Assembly (NCBI RefSeq): GCF_000820845.2
Contig: NZ_CBXV010000008.1
Span: forward strand, 604,705 to 668,704
DNA from: Pyrinomonas methylaliphatogenes
GTDB lineage: Bacteria; Acidobacteriota; Blastocatellia; Pyrinomonadales; Pyrinomonadaceae
Direction: 5' to 3'
Length of the DNA stretch: 64,000 nt
Shown here: positions 40,058-48,322 of the stretch, piece after piece
How the letters are laid out: each line of letters opens with the position of its first letter
How positions within the stretch are numbered: position 1 is the stretch's first letter
Notes under the pieces: generated by a model
The model's input: the letters and a program-made list of their open reading frames with translations, nothing else
What the model was told of the DNA's origin: nothing
Databases searched by the model: none
Translations under genes and position numbers: made by a program

Positions 40058-41887
40058 ATGGAACAGAGACGTTTCATTCTAGCGCTGATACTTTCGGCAA
40101 CGGTACTCATCGTCTGGGAATATCTGTTTCGCCCCTCTGTGCCGCAAACGCAATCCGTGCGGCAGCCGGTCGCACAGCCAACCCAGCAAGCACAGGCCCA
40201 GGCTCTCCTGCCGGAGAGCGTTCAAACCATCGAAGAGGCTCCGCCGAAAACCATCACCATCTCGACGCCGCTTTATGAAGCCAAATTCAGCAGCCGCGGC
40301 GCTGTGCTCGAGAGCTGGATTCTCAAAAAGAACAAGGATACTGGTCGCCCTCTTTACTCCGTTGGGAGGGATGGGAAGCAGCCTTTAGAACTGATATCGC
40401 CGATCGGTCTTGAACGCGGCGAAGCCCCGTTGCAGATCAGAACGGGCGATCAAGCGCTCGATACAATACTCGACCATAGCAGTTACTCAATCGTCGGGGT
40501 AGACGCTCAAGGCGATGTGCGGTTAGAACTCGAGGGGGGGCAGACGGCGCGTCTCGACTTCGTTCTACGCGATCCGAAGATGGGGATCGAGGCGATCAAA
40601 ACAGTCGTCTTCGATGCGGACCGTTATGGGTTCGATCTGATTCTAAAGCTTACGCGCGACGGCAATCCTCTGCCGGAGGCTAGGCTCGCGATCGGCCCGA
40701 GCATAGGCGATCAAGGCATACCGCGTTATACCTTCTACTCCGTGCCGCCCGAAGGTGTCGCAATCGTCGATGATGAGGTGAAGCGCGTACACGCATCCTC
40801 GGTTCACAAAGATGACAACGACGTCAAAAAACTTCAGGGGAAGATAGATTGGGCTGGCGTGGGCGACACCTACTTTGCCATGGTGGCTATCCCTCAGCGG
40901 CCCGTGGCGAGCATCGAATACCGCACGGAAAGATATGAGCATCAAGCTGACGGGCAGAAAGAGGAGCGTTTCCTGATCACGGGACTGATGGCGATCCCTA
41001 CCGATGGTTTCCCTCTGCGCTTCTACGTCGGTCCGAAAGATCACTACCTTTTGCAGGAGGCGAGCGCGACGATAAGCAGCACGGTGGGGCGTCCCGTGGA
41101 TTTAGAGAGGTTGATCGATTACGGCTTTCTGGCAAGCCTTTCACGCCCGCTAGCCGTACCCATCCTTTGGGCGATCAAGCGTCTTTACGGCGTTACGGGA
41201 AGCTACGGCGCGGCGATCATCATCTTCACGATCGCCATCTATTCGCTCTTCTTCCCTCTCAAGTGGCGCTCGACGAAGGCCATGAAGCGCGCGCAGAAGG
41301 TCGCTCCGCGCATGAAAGAGCTGCAGGAGAGGTTGAAGCGCTTGAAGCCGGATGATCCGCGCTACAAGGAATTGCAGATGGAGCAGCTCAAGCTGATGAA
41401 GGAGGCGAACTTCCTCGGCGGCTGCATGCTGCTTCTCATCCAAATGCCCTTCATCTTCGCCCTTTACCGCGCCATCACCATCTCGCTCGACTTCCGGCAG
41501 GCATCATTTCTGTGGATGCCAGATCTTTCGGCTGCCGATCCGCTTCATATCTTGCCAATTTTGATGGCCATTTCGATGTTCGTGCTGCAGATCGTCACTC
41601 CCAGTCCATCTGATGATCCGGCGGCGAAGATGCAGCGCAACATGATGGCCATACTATTGCCGGTGATGATGCTCTACATGCTCTGGCGCGCGCCATCCGG
41701 TCTACTCGTCTACTGGTTCGTCGGTAATCTCGTCGGCTTCGGCCAACAACTGGTCATCAATCGTATGCTAAAATCGGAGGATGATGAGCCGCCGCCGACG
41801 AAGAGGGTTGAAGTCGAATCGAGGGGAAAGGGCGAGCGCGCAACATCGCCCGCCTCGGCGGCTGCGCGTCGAACCGCGAACGCTTGA
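40058..41887 (+). CDS. yidC: membrane protein insertase YidC
   Basis: An Oxa1-family insertase of 609 residues. Helix 1 is at 5-23 (RFILALILSATVLIVWEYLF). A large periplasmic domain follows at about 25-350 (TISTPLYEAKFSSRGAVLES and FYVGPKDHYLLQEAS), which is the Gram-negative form. The five-helix core follows with YGAAIIIFTIAIYSLFFPLK, LGGCMLLLIQMPFIFALYRA and LLVYWFVGNLVGFGQQLVIN. The ATG at 40058 is the natural start; the frame upstream overlaps yidD. Its final codons and stop lie inside a 36-bp segment that is repeated 61 bp downstream at the jag start. Confidence 0.95.
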   Translation: MEQRRFILALILSATVLIVWEYLFRPSVPQTQSVRQPVAQPTQQAQAQALLPESVQTIEEAPPKTITISTPLYEAKFSSRGAVLESWILKKNKDTGRPLYSVGRDGKQPLELISPIGLERGEAPLQIRTGDQALDTILDHSSYSIVGVDAQGDVRLELEGGQTARLDFVLRDPKMGIEAIKTVVFDADRYGFDLILKLTRDGNPLPEARLAIGPSIGDQGIPRYTFYSVPPEGVAIVDDEVKRVHASSVHKDDNDVKKLQGKIDWAGVGDTYFAMVAIPQRPVASIEYRTERYEHQADGQKEERFLITGLMAIPTDGFPLRFYVGPKDHYLLQEASATISSTVGRPVDLERLIDYGFLASLSRPLAVPILWAIKRLYGVTGSYGAAIIIFTIAIYSLFFPLKWRSTKAMKRAQKVAPRMKELQERLKRLKPDDPRYKELQMEQLKLMKEANFLGGCMLLLIQMPFIFALYRAITISLDFRQASFLWMPDLSAADPLHILPILMAISMFVLQIVTPSPSDDPAAKMQRNMMAILLPVMMLYMLWRAPSGLLVYWFVGNLVGFGQQLVINRMLKSEDDEPPPTKRVEVESRGKGERATSPASAAARRTANA

Positions 41888-41972
41888 AGATGAGCGAGAT
41901 AAAGCGGAAAGTGTGATGGGGATGCCCGTAAGGCGCGCGAACGCTTGAAGATGAACGAGATAAAGCAGAAAG
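41876..41972. repeat. spaced direct repeat pair joining the yidC stop and jag start, offset 61
   Basis: Arms 41876-41911 and 41937-41972 match at 34 of 36 (GCGAACGCTTGAAGATGA...). The left arm carries the yidC stop codon; the right arm carries the jag start codon. The left arm also holds an ATG followed by SEIKRKV and a stop (41890-41916), a short echo of the Jag N-terminus MNEIKQKA. Confidence 0.88.
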
Positions 41973-42412
41973 CGGAAAAGTTTCTGAACGAGTTCTTCCG
42001 TCGTCTAGGCTTTGAGCTGCAGGCTCGCGCGAGCGCCTCTGCCGAAGATTGCTCGTTGGAGATAGTCGGCAAGGATGAGCACCTTCTGCGCGGCGAAGGC
42101 GGAGAGCTGCTCTATGCGATCGAAGACCTGCTCAATCAGATCTTCCTCTCCTCACTACCGCGCGGCGCGCGGATCGTTTGCGATTCGCATGGCTTTCGCG
42201 CCGAACGCGAGGTTGAACTGCGCGCGATGGCTCAGCATGCGGCCATGCGCGTGCGCTCGACCGGAGTCCCCTTCGTCTTTGGCCCGATGAGCGCTAATGA
42301 ACGGCGCATAATCCACCTCGCGCTCGCCAACAACGAGGATCTGGTGACCGAGTCGGTCGGCGAAGGTCAACAGCGCCGTCTCAAGGTGAGTTTGAAAGAT
42401 TCCGCCAAATAG
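41951..42412 (+). CDS. jag: Jag/KhpB RNA-binding protein (KH and R3H domains)
   Basis: A 153-residue single-strand nucleic-acid-binding protein. The KH domain is at about 35-80 (LEIVGKDEHLLRGEGGELLY). The R3H domain is at about 85-150, with the R-x3-H signature in NERRIIHLALANN. The N-terminal Jag domain of Firmicutes is absent; only a helix (KQKAEKFLNEFFRRLGFELQ) precedes the KH domain. The start is the ATG at 41951; an in-frame TTG lies two codons earlier. The start codon lies in a duplicated segment shared with the yidC end. Its place after yidC is conserved in many bacteria. Confidence 0.9.
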   Translation: MNEIKQKAEKFLNEFFRRLGFELQARASASAEDCSLEIVGKDEHLLRGEGGELLYAIEDLLNQIFLSSLPRGARIVCDSHGFRAEREVELRAMAQHAAMRVRSTGVPFVFGPMSANERRIIHLALANNEDLVTESVGEGQQRRLKVSLKDSAK

Positions 42413-42435
42413 GGTTCTGTTTTAAAGTAGAAATC

Positions 42436-43812
42436 GTGTTGCAGATAAGCGATACGATCGTCGCTATCTCTACGCCCCCGGGACGCGGTGGTATAGGCAT
42501 CGTGCGCTTGAGCGGCCCTGAATCGCTCAGCCTCACGCGCAAGCTTTTGCAAAAGCCAGACTTTCAACCCGAACCCAATCGCGTATCGCTCCACCGCCTA
42601 TATGATCCGCAGACCGGCGAGGAGCTGGATCGCGCTCTCATCACCTACTTTCGCGCGCCGCGCTCCTTCACGGGCGAAGATGTCGTTGAGCTCAGTTGCC
42701 ATGGCTCCCCCATCCTCCTTCTCCAGATCGTGGATATCCTCCTGCAACTCGGCGCGCGTGCCGCCGATCCGGGTGAATTCACGCTGCGCGCTTTAGCCAA
42801 TGGCCGCTTGAATTTGAGTCAAGCCGAGGCCATACGCGACCTCATAGATGCCCAAACGACGGCTGCCGCGCGTCAAGCGGCGCGCCAACTGAGCGGCGAA
42901 CTCTCGACTCGCCTGCAGCCATTCAAAGATTCCCTGCTAGAGATCATTGTGCCTCTCGAATCGTCTCTCGAATTCGTTGAAGACGATCTTCCGGATTTGG
43001 CCATCGAGGGGATAAGCGCACGGCTTTCCGATCTCATAGGCGAAATAGAGGATCTAGCGGCCACATTTCGCACCGGACGCTTGCTCAAGGAGGGCTTGCG
43101 GGTCACTCTGATAGGGCGCCCGAACGTAGGAAAATCGAGCATCTTCAATGCCTTGTTGAAGCAGGACCGAGCCATCGTGACGGAATTGCCCGGAACTACA
43201 CGTGACAGCTTGAGCGAGATGCTCAATCTTGACGGGATACCCGTGCTCCTGACTGATACGGCGGGCATGCGCGAGGCCACGGACCGAATCGAACGCATCG
43301 GCATAGAGAGGACAAAACGCGCCATCGCCGACGCGGATCTGCTCATCGTCGTCATCGACGGATCCGCACCGCTAACCGAAGAGGATCGCGAGGTTCTCTC
43401 TCAAGCGCGCGAAAATCGTCATCTGATCGCCGTCAATAAGAGCGACCTTGAGGGGTTCTCCCTCGAAAGAGTCCGCGAGAGCGGGATCGAAATCGATGCC
43501 GAGCTCATCGCCGTTTCCGCGAGGACGGGAGATGGTTTAGAAGCGCTTCGGGATGAGATTTTGCGCTCGTTCGCCGGTTCGGAAGATTCAAGCGGGGGAT
43601 TCCTGATCACAAACGCGCGCCACTATGATCTGCTGCGGCGCGCAAGCGAGTCGCTGCGATCGGCGCAAGACTTGATCAAACAGCGGGCCAGTGAAGAGTT
43701 GGTGTTAGTTGGTCTTTACGATGCGTTGCGCTATCTCGGTGAGATAACCGGCGAGACCACCCCCGAAGATATCTTGGACCAGATCTTTTCGACCTTCTGT
43801 ATCGGAAAATGA
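42436..43812 (+). CDS. mnmE: tRNA modification GTPase MnmE
   Basis: Works with MnmG to install the cmnm5 group at U34 of tRNAs. The N-terminal formyl-THF domain begins DTIVAISTPPGRGGIGIVRL and contains SFTGEDVVELSCHG. The inserted G domain has GRPNVGKSSIFNAL (G1) at about 222-235, ELPGTTRDSL (G2), DTAGMR (G3) and NKSD (G4). The C-terminal FCIGK motif is intact. The 458-residue length is standard. The GTG start is 23 bp after jag, in an apparent operon with it. Confidence 0.97.
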   Translation: MLQISDTIVAISTPPGRGGIGIVRLSGPESLSLTRKLLQKPDFQPEPNRVSLHRLYDPQTGEELDRALITYFRAPRSFTGEDVVELSCHGSPILLLQIVDILLQLGARAADPGEFTLRALANGRLNLSQAEAIRDLIDAQTTAAARQAARQLSGELSTRLQPFKDSLLEIIVPLESSLEFVEDDLPDLAIEGISARLSDLIGEIEDLAATFRTGRLLKEGLRVTLIGRPNVGKSSIFNALLKQDRAIVTELPGTTRDSLSEMLNLDGIPVLLTDTAGMREATDRIERIGIERTKRAIADADLLIVVIDGSAPLTEEDREVLSQARENRHLIAVNKSDLEGFSLERVRESGIEIDAELIAVSARTGDGLEALRDEILRSFAGSEDSSGGFLITNARHYDLLRRASESLRSAQDLIKQRASEELVLVGLYDALRYLGEITGETTPEDILDQIFSTFCIGK

Positions 43813-43966
43813 TCTGCCTCGACTCGACCACGCTCGCGCGATCGCCCGGAGCGATTTTCTTTCGAGCTTTTTTCTGGCAAAATTGGGTCGTTAGGGTCTG
43901 ATCGATTCGGAACGCATCCCGCTCGATCGATTTAATCCGCTGCGAGCATGTGGAGGTGATGGGGCC

Positions 43967-45853
43967 GTGAAGTTCATGGGTTTCGATGAGAGCTTCGATG
44001 TCATCGTTATAGGCGCTGGACACGCCGGCTGTGAAGCCGCTTCTGCCGCCGCGCGCATGGGGGCGGAGACTGCTCTTGTCACCCTCAGCCTCGACACAAT
44101 CGGGCAGATGTCATGCAATCCGGCCGTCGGAGGCATCGCCAAGGGCCATCTTGTGCGTGAAATAGATGCCTTAGGCGGAATAATGGGGCGGGTCATCGAT
44201 CGCACAGGTATTCAATTTCGTCTGCTCAATCGTTCGCGCGGCCCTGCCGTGCAAGCTCCGCGCGCACAGGCTGATCGCGCGCTTTATCGGGCGGAGATGC
44301 GCCGCACGCTTGAGGCCACGCCCAATCTCCACTTGCGCCAAGGATTGGTCATTGATCTGATCGTCACCGACGGGCGGATTCAAGGTGTAGAGTTGCAAGA
44401 TACCCGCCGCTTACGTGCCAAAGCGGTTGTCCTCGCGACGGGGACCTTCTTAAACGGCCTCATACACACAGGCAGAAGGACTTATACGGCGGGGCGCGCA
44501 GGCGAGCCCGCGTCTATAGAATTGGCTGAAAGTTTGAAGCGACTCGGTTTCCCGGTCGGACGGCTGAAGACCGGCACCCCTCCGCGCCTCGATGGGCGGA
44601 CCATAGACTGGTCGGTCTTCGAGCCACAGCCTGCGGATGAGCGCCCAGTCCCCTTCTCTTTCGCCACGGAGCGCATAGAGCAACCGCAGATTACATGCTA
44701 TATCGGATACACCAATGAACGCGTGCATGAGACTATCCGCGCCAACATCCACGAATCTCCGCTCTACTCGGGCCAAATCAAAGGCATAGGTCCACGCTAC
44801 TGTCCGTCCATTGAGGATAAGGTCGTCAAATTTCCCGACAAAACTCGGCATCAGCTCTTTCTCGAACCAGAAGGGTATGAAACTTACGAGGTCTATTTAA
44901 ACGGTTTTTCAACCTCCATGCCCGCTGAATTGCAACAGGAGCTCGTCCACCAAATTGAAGGGTTGGAGGAGGCGCGTATAATCCGTCCCGGATATGCGAT
45001 TGAATATGATTTCGTCGACCCGCGAGAGTTAACCCCGTTCTTGGAGACGACGCGCGTGCGCGGCCTTTTCTTCGCCGGACAGATCAACGGCACGACCGGA
45101 TATGAGGAGGCGGCTTGTCAAGGTCTTATTGCAGGCATCAACGCAGCCCTCTTTGTGCGCGGGGAGCCGCTGTTCCGTTTGCGTCGAGAGGAATCATATA
45201 TTGGCGTGCTCATCGATGACTTGATCACCAATGGCGTCGACGAGCCTTATCGCATGTTCACCTCACGATCGGAGAATCGATTGGCTCTGCGCTACGACAC
45301 GGCGGATGCGCGGCTGGCTCCATACGGGCGGCGTCTCGGTTTGGTCGGCGATGAGGATTGGGAAAGGTTTAATCGCCGTCGGGAAAGGCTCGCAAGATTG
45401 CGCGCCGTGGTCGAGGGAACCCGCTTCAAGCGCTCCGATCCGACTTACGCGCAGCTTTCGCAGCGCCTCGGTCAGAATTTGGGAGATTCGATCACGCTCG
45501 CCCAACTGGCACAGCGTCCTGGCGCGCAACCTGATCTGATCTACGATCTGCTGCCACAGGAGGTTCGCACTCAGACGAGCCTAAGCGACTTGGAGACGGT
45601 TTTGGCCGATATCATCTACAGCGGCTACATCGAAGCACAGCGGGCGACAAACGAGCGCATAAACCAGCACGACCATATTCCTATCCCGGCCAACTTCAAT
45701 TATCGAGCGATAAGCGGATTATCGCGTGAGATGGTTGAAAGGCTTGAGCGGGCTCGCCCAGAGACGTTCGGACAGGCAAGACGCATCCCTGGGATAACTC
45801 ATGGGGCTTTGGCTACCCTGCTCGTCCATCTAAAGCTCAAGCGGGCAGCTTGA
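43967..45853 (+). CDS. mnmG: tRNA uridine-5-carboxymethylaminomethyl modification enzyme MnmG
   Basis: The FAD-dependent partner of MnmE. It has the FAD motif DVIVIGAGHAGCEAASAAAR at about 9-28, the SCNPAVGGIAKGHLVREIDA tract at about 45-64, and the second signature GLFFAGQINGTTGYEEAACQ at about 365-384 that holds a conserved cysteine. The C-terminal helical domain ends GITHGALATLLVHLKL. The 628-residue length is normal. The start is GTG at 43967 with GGAGGTG upstream; an in-frame ATG at 43976 is an alternative. Confidence 0.97.
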   Translation: MKFMGFDESFDVIVIGAGHAGCEAASAAARMGAETALVTLSLDTIGQMSCNPAVGGIAKGHLVREIDALGGIMGRVIDRTGIQFRLLNRSRGPAVQAPRAQADRALYRAEMRRTLEATPNLHLRQGLVIDLIVTDGRIQGVELQDTRRLRAKAVVLATGTFLNGLIHTGRRTYTAGRAGEPASIELAESLKRLGFPVGRLKTGTPPRLDGRTIDWSVFEPQPADERPVPFSFATERIEQPQITCYIGYTNERVHETIRANIHESPLYSGQIKGIGPRYCPSIEDKVVKFPDKTRHQLFLEPEGYETYEVYLNGFSTSMPAELQQELVHQIEGLEEARIIRPGYAIEYDFVDPRELTPFLETTRVRGLFFAGQINGTTGYEEAACQGLIAGINAALFVRGEPLFRLRREESYIGVLIDDLITNGVDEPYRMFTSRSENRLALRYDTADARLAPYGRRLGLVGDEDWERFNRRRERLARLRAVVEGTRFKRSDPTYAQLSQRLGQNLGDSITLAQLAQRPGAQPDLIYDLLPQEVRTQTSLSDLETVLADIIYSGYIEAQRATNERINQHDHIPIPANFNYRAISGLSREMVERLERARPETFGQARRIPGITHGALATLLVHLKLKRAA

Positions 45854-45865
45854 GGCGGAATGCAC

Positions 45866-45972
45866 ATACTCAAAGGCTCTCCCATGAGATCTGTATTGCA
45901 TCCGCTGTCGGAGCGATGGCCTCGAACGCGCTCGCGATACTCAAAGGCTCTCCCATGAGATCTGTATTGCAT
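45866..45972. repeat. exact spaced direct repeat pair after mnmG, offset 71
   Basis: Arms 45866-45901 and 45937-45972 are identical over 36 bases (ATACTCAAAGGCTCTCCCAT...). The left arm starts 12 bases after the mnmG stop codon. Nothing in the arms looks palindromic or coding. Confidence 0.9.
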
Positions 45973-46074
45973 AAAGGAAAAGCTCATGTGCTGTCGGTCG
46001 TCGATTCGACGATACGAACACGCAAAACTTCGACGCTTCGAGCGCTTCCCGCTTAATCGGCGAGGGCTGCCCGT

Positions 46075-46210
46075 GCTGCCCTTATTTGATCGAGCTAGAC
46101 ACGTAAGCGACGCGACGTGCGGCTCGCTCTCCAGCGCCACGCTGCCCTTTATTTGATCGAGCTAGACCTTTGCTCTCGCCATTTGATCGAGCTAGACCTT
46201 TGCTCTCGCC
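46075..46210. repeat. spaced repeat plus exact 30-bp tandem duplication
   Basis: GCTGCCCTT(T)ATTTGATCGAGCTAGAC occurs at 46075-46100 and 46141-46167 (offset 66). The 30-bp unit at 46151-46180 (ATTTGATCGAGCTAGACCTT...) is then repeated exactly and without a gap at 46181-46210. Confidence 0.88.
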
Positions 46211-46293
46211 GAGCTTCCACGCAGGGCTCAAGTCGCCCGCCCACTTTCGCCGTTTCGCCGACCTCGAAGTCGCCGATCGGATTGGCCGGATTA

Positions 46294-46309
46294 TGTTACA
46301 CGTGAAACG
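46294..46309. promoter_or_regulatory. parS site 1
   Basis: TGTTACACGTGAAACG matches the ParB centromere consensus TGTTTCACGTGAAACA at 14 of 16 positions. It lies 333 bp upstream of parA. Confidence 0.88.
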
Positions 46310-46354
46310 CGAGTGGCTTACCCCGCGGGGATGAGTCACAGGCTGGCCGGATTA

Positions 46355-46370
46355 TGTTACACGTGAAACG
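46355..46370. promoter_or_regulatory. parS site 2
   Basis: Identical to site 1 (TGTTACACGTGAAACG), 61 bp further right, within the second arm of the repeat pair. Confidence 0.88.
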
Positions 46371-46462
46371 CCCGAAGCGGAATCCAAAATTCCTTCCTCG
46401 CGCTAGAATTCTGCCGAGCGCATTTAGCGGGGCCACCCGGAATCCCAAAACGCCTTCGATTG

Positions 46463-46478
46463 TGTTTCACGTGTAACG
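46463..46478. promoter_or_regulatory. parS site 3
   Basis: TGTTTCACGTGTAACG matches the consensus at 14 of 16 positions. Its variant base is in the other half of the palindrome from sites 1 and 2, so it is essentially the same site in inverse orientation. It is outside the repeat pairs. Confidence 0.88.
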
Positions 46479-46491
46479 CGGGATGGTGCAA

Positions 46492-46601
46492 GGTGACAAA
46501 AGATGTGGGGCGTAGAGCCTTTTCGTGACCATCTTGCGCGCCGAACGTTCGAAGCGGCTGCACGGTGACAAAAAAATGTGGCGCGTAGAGCCTTTTCGTG
46601 A
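46492..46601. repeat. spaced direct repeat pair upstream of parA, offset 72
   Basis: Arms 46492-46528 and 46564-46601 share GGTGACAAAA, ATGTGG and CGTAGAGCCTTTTCGTGA. The right arm ends 40 bases before the parA start codon and may overlap its promoter. Confidence 0.85.
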
Positions 46602-46641
46602 TAGCTTATGCGCCTTCGAGCGAAGAGCGAGGTTTCGTGTC

Positions 46642-47463
46642 ATGGCGAAAGTTATCGCGGTAGCTAATCAGAAGGGCGGTGTCGGAAAGACGACGACGGC
46701 GGTCAATCTTGCGGCTTGCTTGGCCGTGGGCGGCTTGCGCGTGCTCTTGATAGATGCGGATCCTCAAGCGAATGCCACTTCGGGCACGGGTATCGAGCGC
46801 GGCAGCTTTCGCCGAAGCCTCTATCACGTTTTGGTGCTCGGCGAGCCTTTGGCGAACATCATTCAGAGCAATGAGATACCTTTGCTGAAGATCGCTCCTT
46901 CAGAGCGGAATCTGACCGGCGCAGAGGTCGAATTGGTCGATGTGGAGAAACGTGAGTATCGTCTGCGCGCCGCGTTGCAGGATGTGAGGGGTGAATTCGA
47001 TTACATCATCATCGATTGCCCGCCATCGCTGGGGCTGCTCACGCTTAACGCCCTCACCGCTGCCGATTCCCTGCTCGTTCCTATCCAATGCGAATATTTC
47101 GCGCTAGAAGGCGTGACGGAACTCTTCGATACCTTCGCTCGAATTCGCCGATCGCTCAATCCGAGCCTCGTCATCGAAGGTCTCCTGTTGACGATGTACG
47201 ACGAGAGGACGAATCTCTCGGCGGCGGTGGCCGCTGATCTACGCGATTTTTATGGAAGTCAAGTCTTCGAGACGGTGATCCCGCGGAACGTTAGGTTGGC
47301 CGAAGCGCCCAGTTACGGTAAGCCCATCATCCTTTATGATCCGCGTTCACGCGGCGCAGAAAGCTATCTACAGTTAGCGAAGGAGGTCTTGGCGCATGAC
47401 AAGAAGAGCTCTCGGCAGGGGCCTGAGCGCGCTGCTGTCGGATACACGGGCGATACCCAGTGA
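46642..47463 (+). CDS. parA: chromosome partitioning ATPase ParA (Soj)
   Basis: A deviant Walker ATPase that segregates the newly copied origins. It has 273 residues. The deviant Walker A is ANQKGGVGKTTTAVNLAACL at about 8-27, the A' motif is LLIDADPQANATSGTG, and Walker B is YIIIDCPPSLGLLTLNALTA. I place the start at ATG 46642 with GAGCGAGG upstream; the frame is open further but lacks family residues. The last 68 nt overlap parB, so the C-terminus is longer than usual. parS sites lie directly upstream. Confidence 0.96.
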   Translation: MAKVIAVANQKGGVGKTTTAVNLAACLAVGGLRVLLIDADPQANATSGTGIERGSFRRSLYHVLVLGEPLANIIQSNEIPLLKIAPSERNLTGAEVELVDVEKREYRLRAALQDVRGEFDYIIIDCPPSLGLLTLNALTAADSLLVPIQCEYFALEGVTELFDTFARIRRSLNPSLVIEGLLLTMYDERTNLSAAVAADLRDFYGSQVFETVIPRNVRLAEAPSYGKPIILYDPRSRGAESYLQLAKEVLAHDKKSSRQGPERAAVGYTGDTQ

Positions 47464-48286
47464 TGAGTTGCTGGAAGTGGATCTCGACCTGATCGATCCG
47501 AGCGAGGTGCAACCGCGTACCAACTTCGACGAGGGTCGGTTAGACGATCTTGCGCAATCGATCCGCACGAACGGGATCGTTCAACCCCTTCTCGTGCGCA
47601 GACGCGAAGGGCGTTACCAGTTGATCGCTGGCGAGCGCCGCTGGCGCGCGGCGCGGAAAGCCGGTTTGAAAAAGGTCCCGGTTATCGTGCGCGAGGTGCC
47701 GGACGAAAAGCTGCTCGAACTCGCTCTGATCGAAAACATCCAGCGCCAAGAGTTGAATCCGATCGAGGAGGCGCACGCGTACAAGCGGCTGATCGACACC
47801 CTTGGATTGACGCAGGAGATGATCGCACAACGCATTGGCCGCGACCGCTCCTTCGTCGCCAACTACCTCAGACTTTTACGTCTCCCGCAAGAGATTCAGC
47901 GGCTTGTGGAAGAGGAGAAGCTCTCCATGGGCCATGCGCGCGCGCTGCTGGCAGTGGACGATCCGAAGATCCAACGCAAGTTGGCGGAGGATTGCGTCGC
48001 GCGTAACTTATCCGTGCGCGAGATGGAGCGGGCCGTCAAACGCGTCATCGCCGGAGTATCGCCATCCGCCGCGGTCGAAGATCGTCCGAAACAGGTAAAA
48101 GTGCTCGATCCGAATGTGCAGGCGGCGGAGAACAGGCTACGCCGATATCTGAGCACGAAAGTGCGCATAGTGCCGGATGCTCAAGGAGAAGGCGGGAGGA
48201 TAGAGATCGAATATTACGATATGCGCGATCTCGATCGGATCTATCGCTTGCTGCTCGGGGCGGGCGATCGCGCCGCAGCGACTTGA
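47396..48286 (+). CDS. parB: chromosome partitioning protein ParB (Spo0J)
   Basis: A CTP-dependent clamp that loads at parS. The opening TRRALGRGLSALLSDT is the standard ParB start. The CTPase/ParB-N domain shows EVQPRTNFDEGRLDDLAQSI and the boxes GERRWRAARKAGLKKVPVIV and ENIQRQELNPIEEAHAYKRL. The parS-binding helix-turn-helix is at about 140-165 (MIAQRIGRDRSFVANYLRLL). The C-terminal dimerisation domain ends near 296. It overlaps parA by 68 nt. Three parS sites within 1.1 kb upstream fit its role. Confidence 0.96.
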   Translation: MTRRALGRGLSALLSDTRAIPSDELLEVDLDLIDPSEVQPRTNFDEGRLDDLAQSIRTNGIVQPLLVRRREGRYQLIAGERRWRAARKAGLKKVPVIVREVPDEKLLELALIENIQRQELNPIEEAHAYKRLIDTLGLTQEMIAQRIGRDRSFVANYLRLLRLPQEIQRLVEEEKLSMGHARALLAVDDPKIQRKLAEDCVARNLSVREMERAVKRVIAGVSPSAAVEDRPKQVKVLDPNVQAAENRLRRYLSTKVRIVPDAQGEGGRIEIEYYDMRDLDRIYRLLLGAGDRAAAT

Positions 48287-48322
48287 AGAACGGGCCCTTT
48301 CGAAGTCGTTGTAGAAGGTAAA

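Larger units (their letters stand above)
46282..46371. repeat. exact spaced repeat pair carrying two parS sites, offset 61
   Basis: TGGCCGGATTATGTTACACG and the following eight bases occur identically at 46283-46310 and 46344-46371. Each arm contains one parS-like palindrome. Confidence 0.88.
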
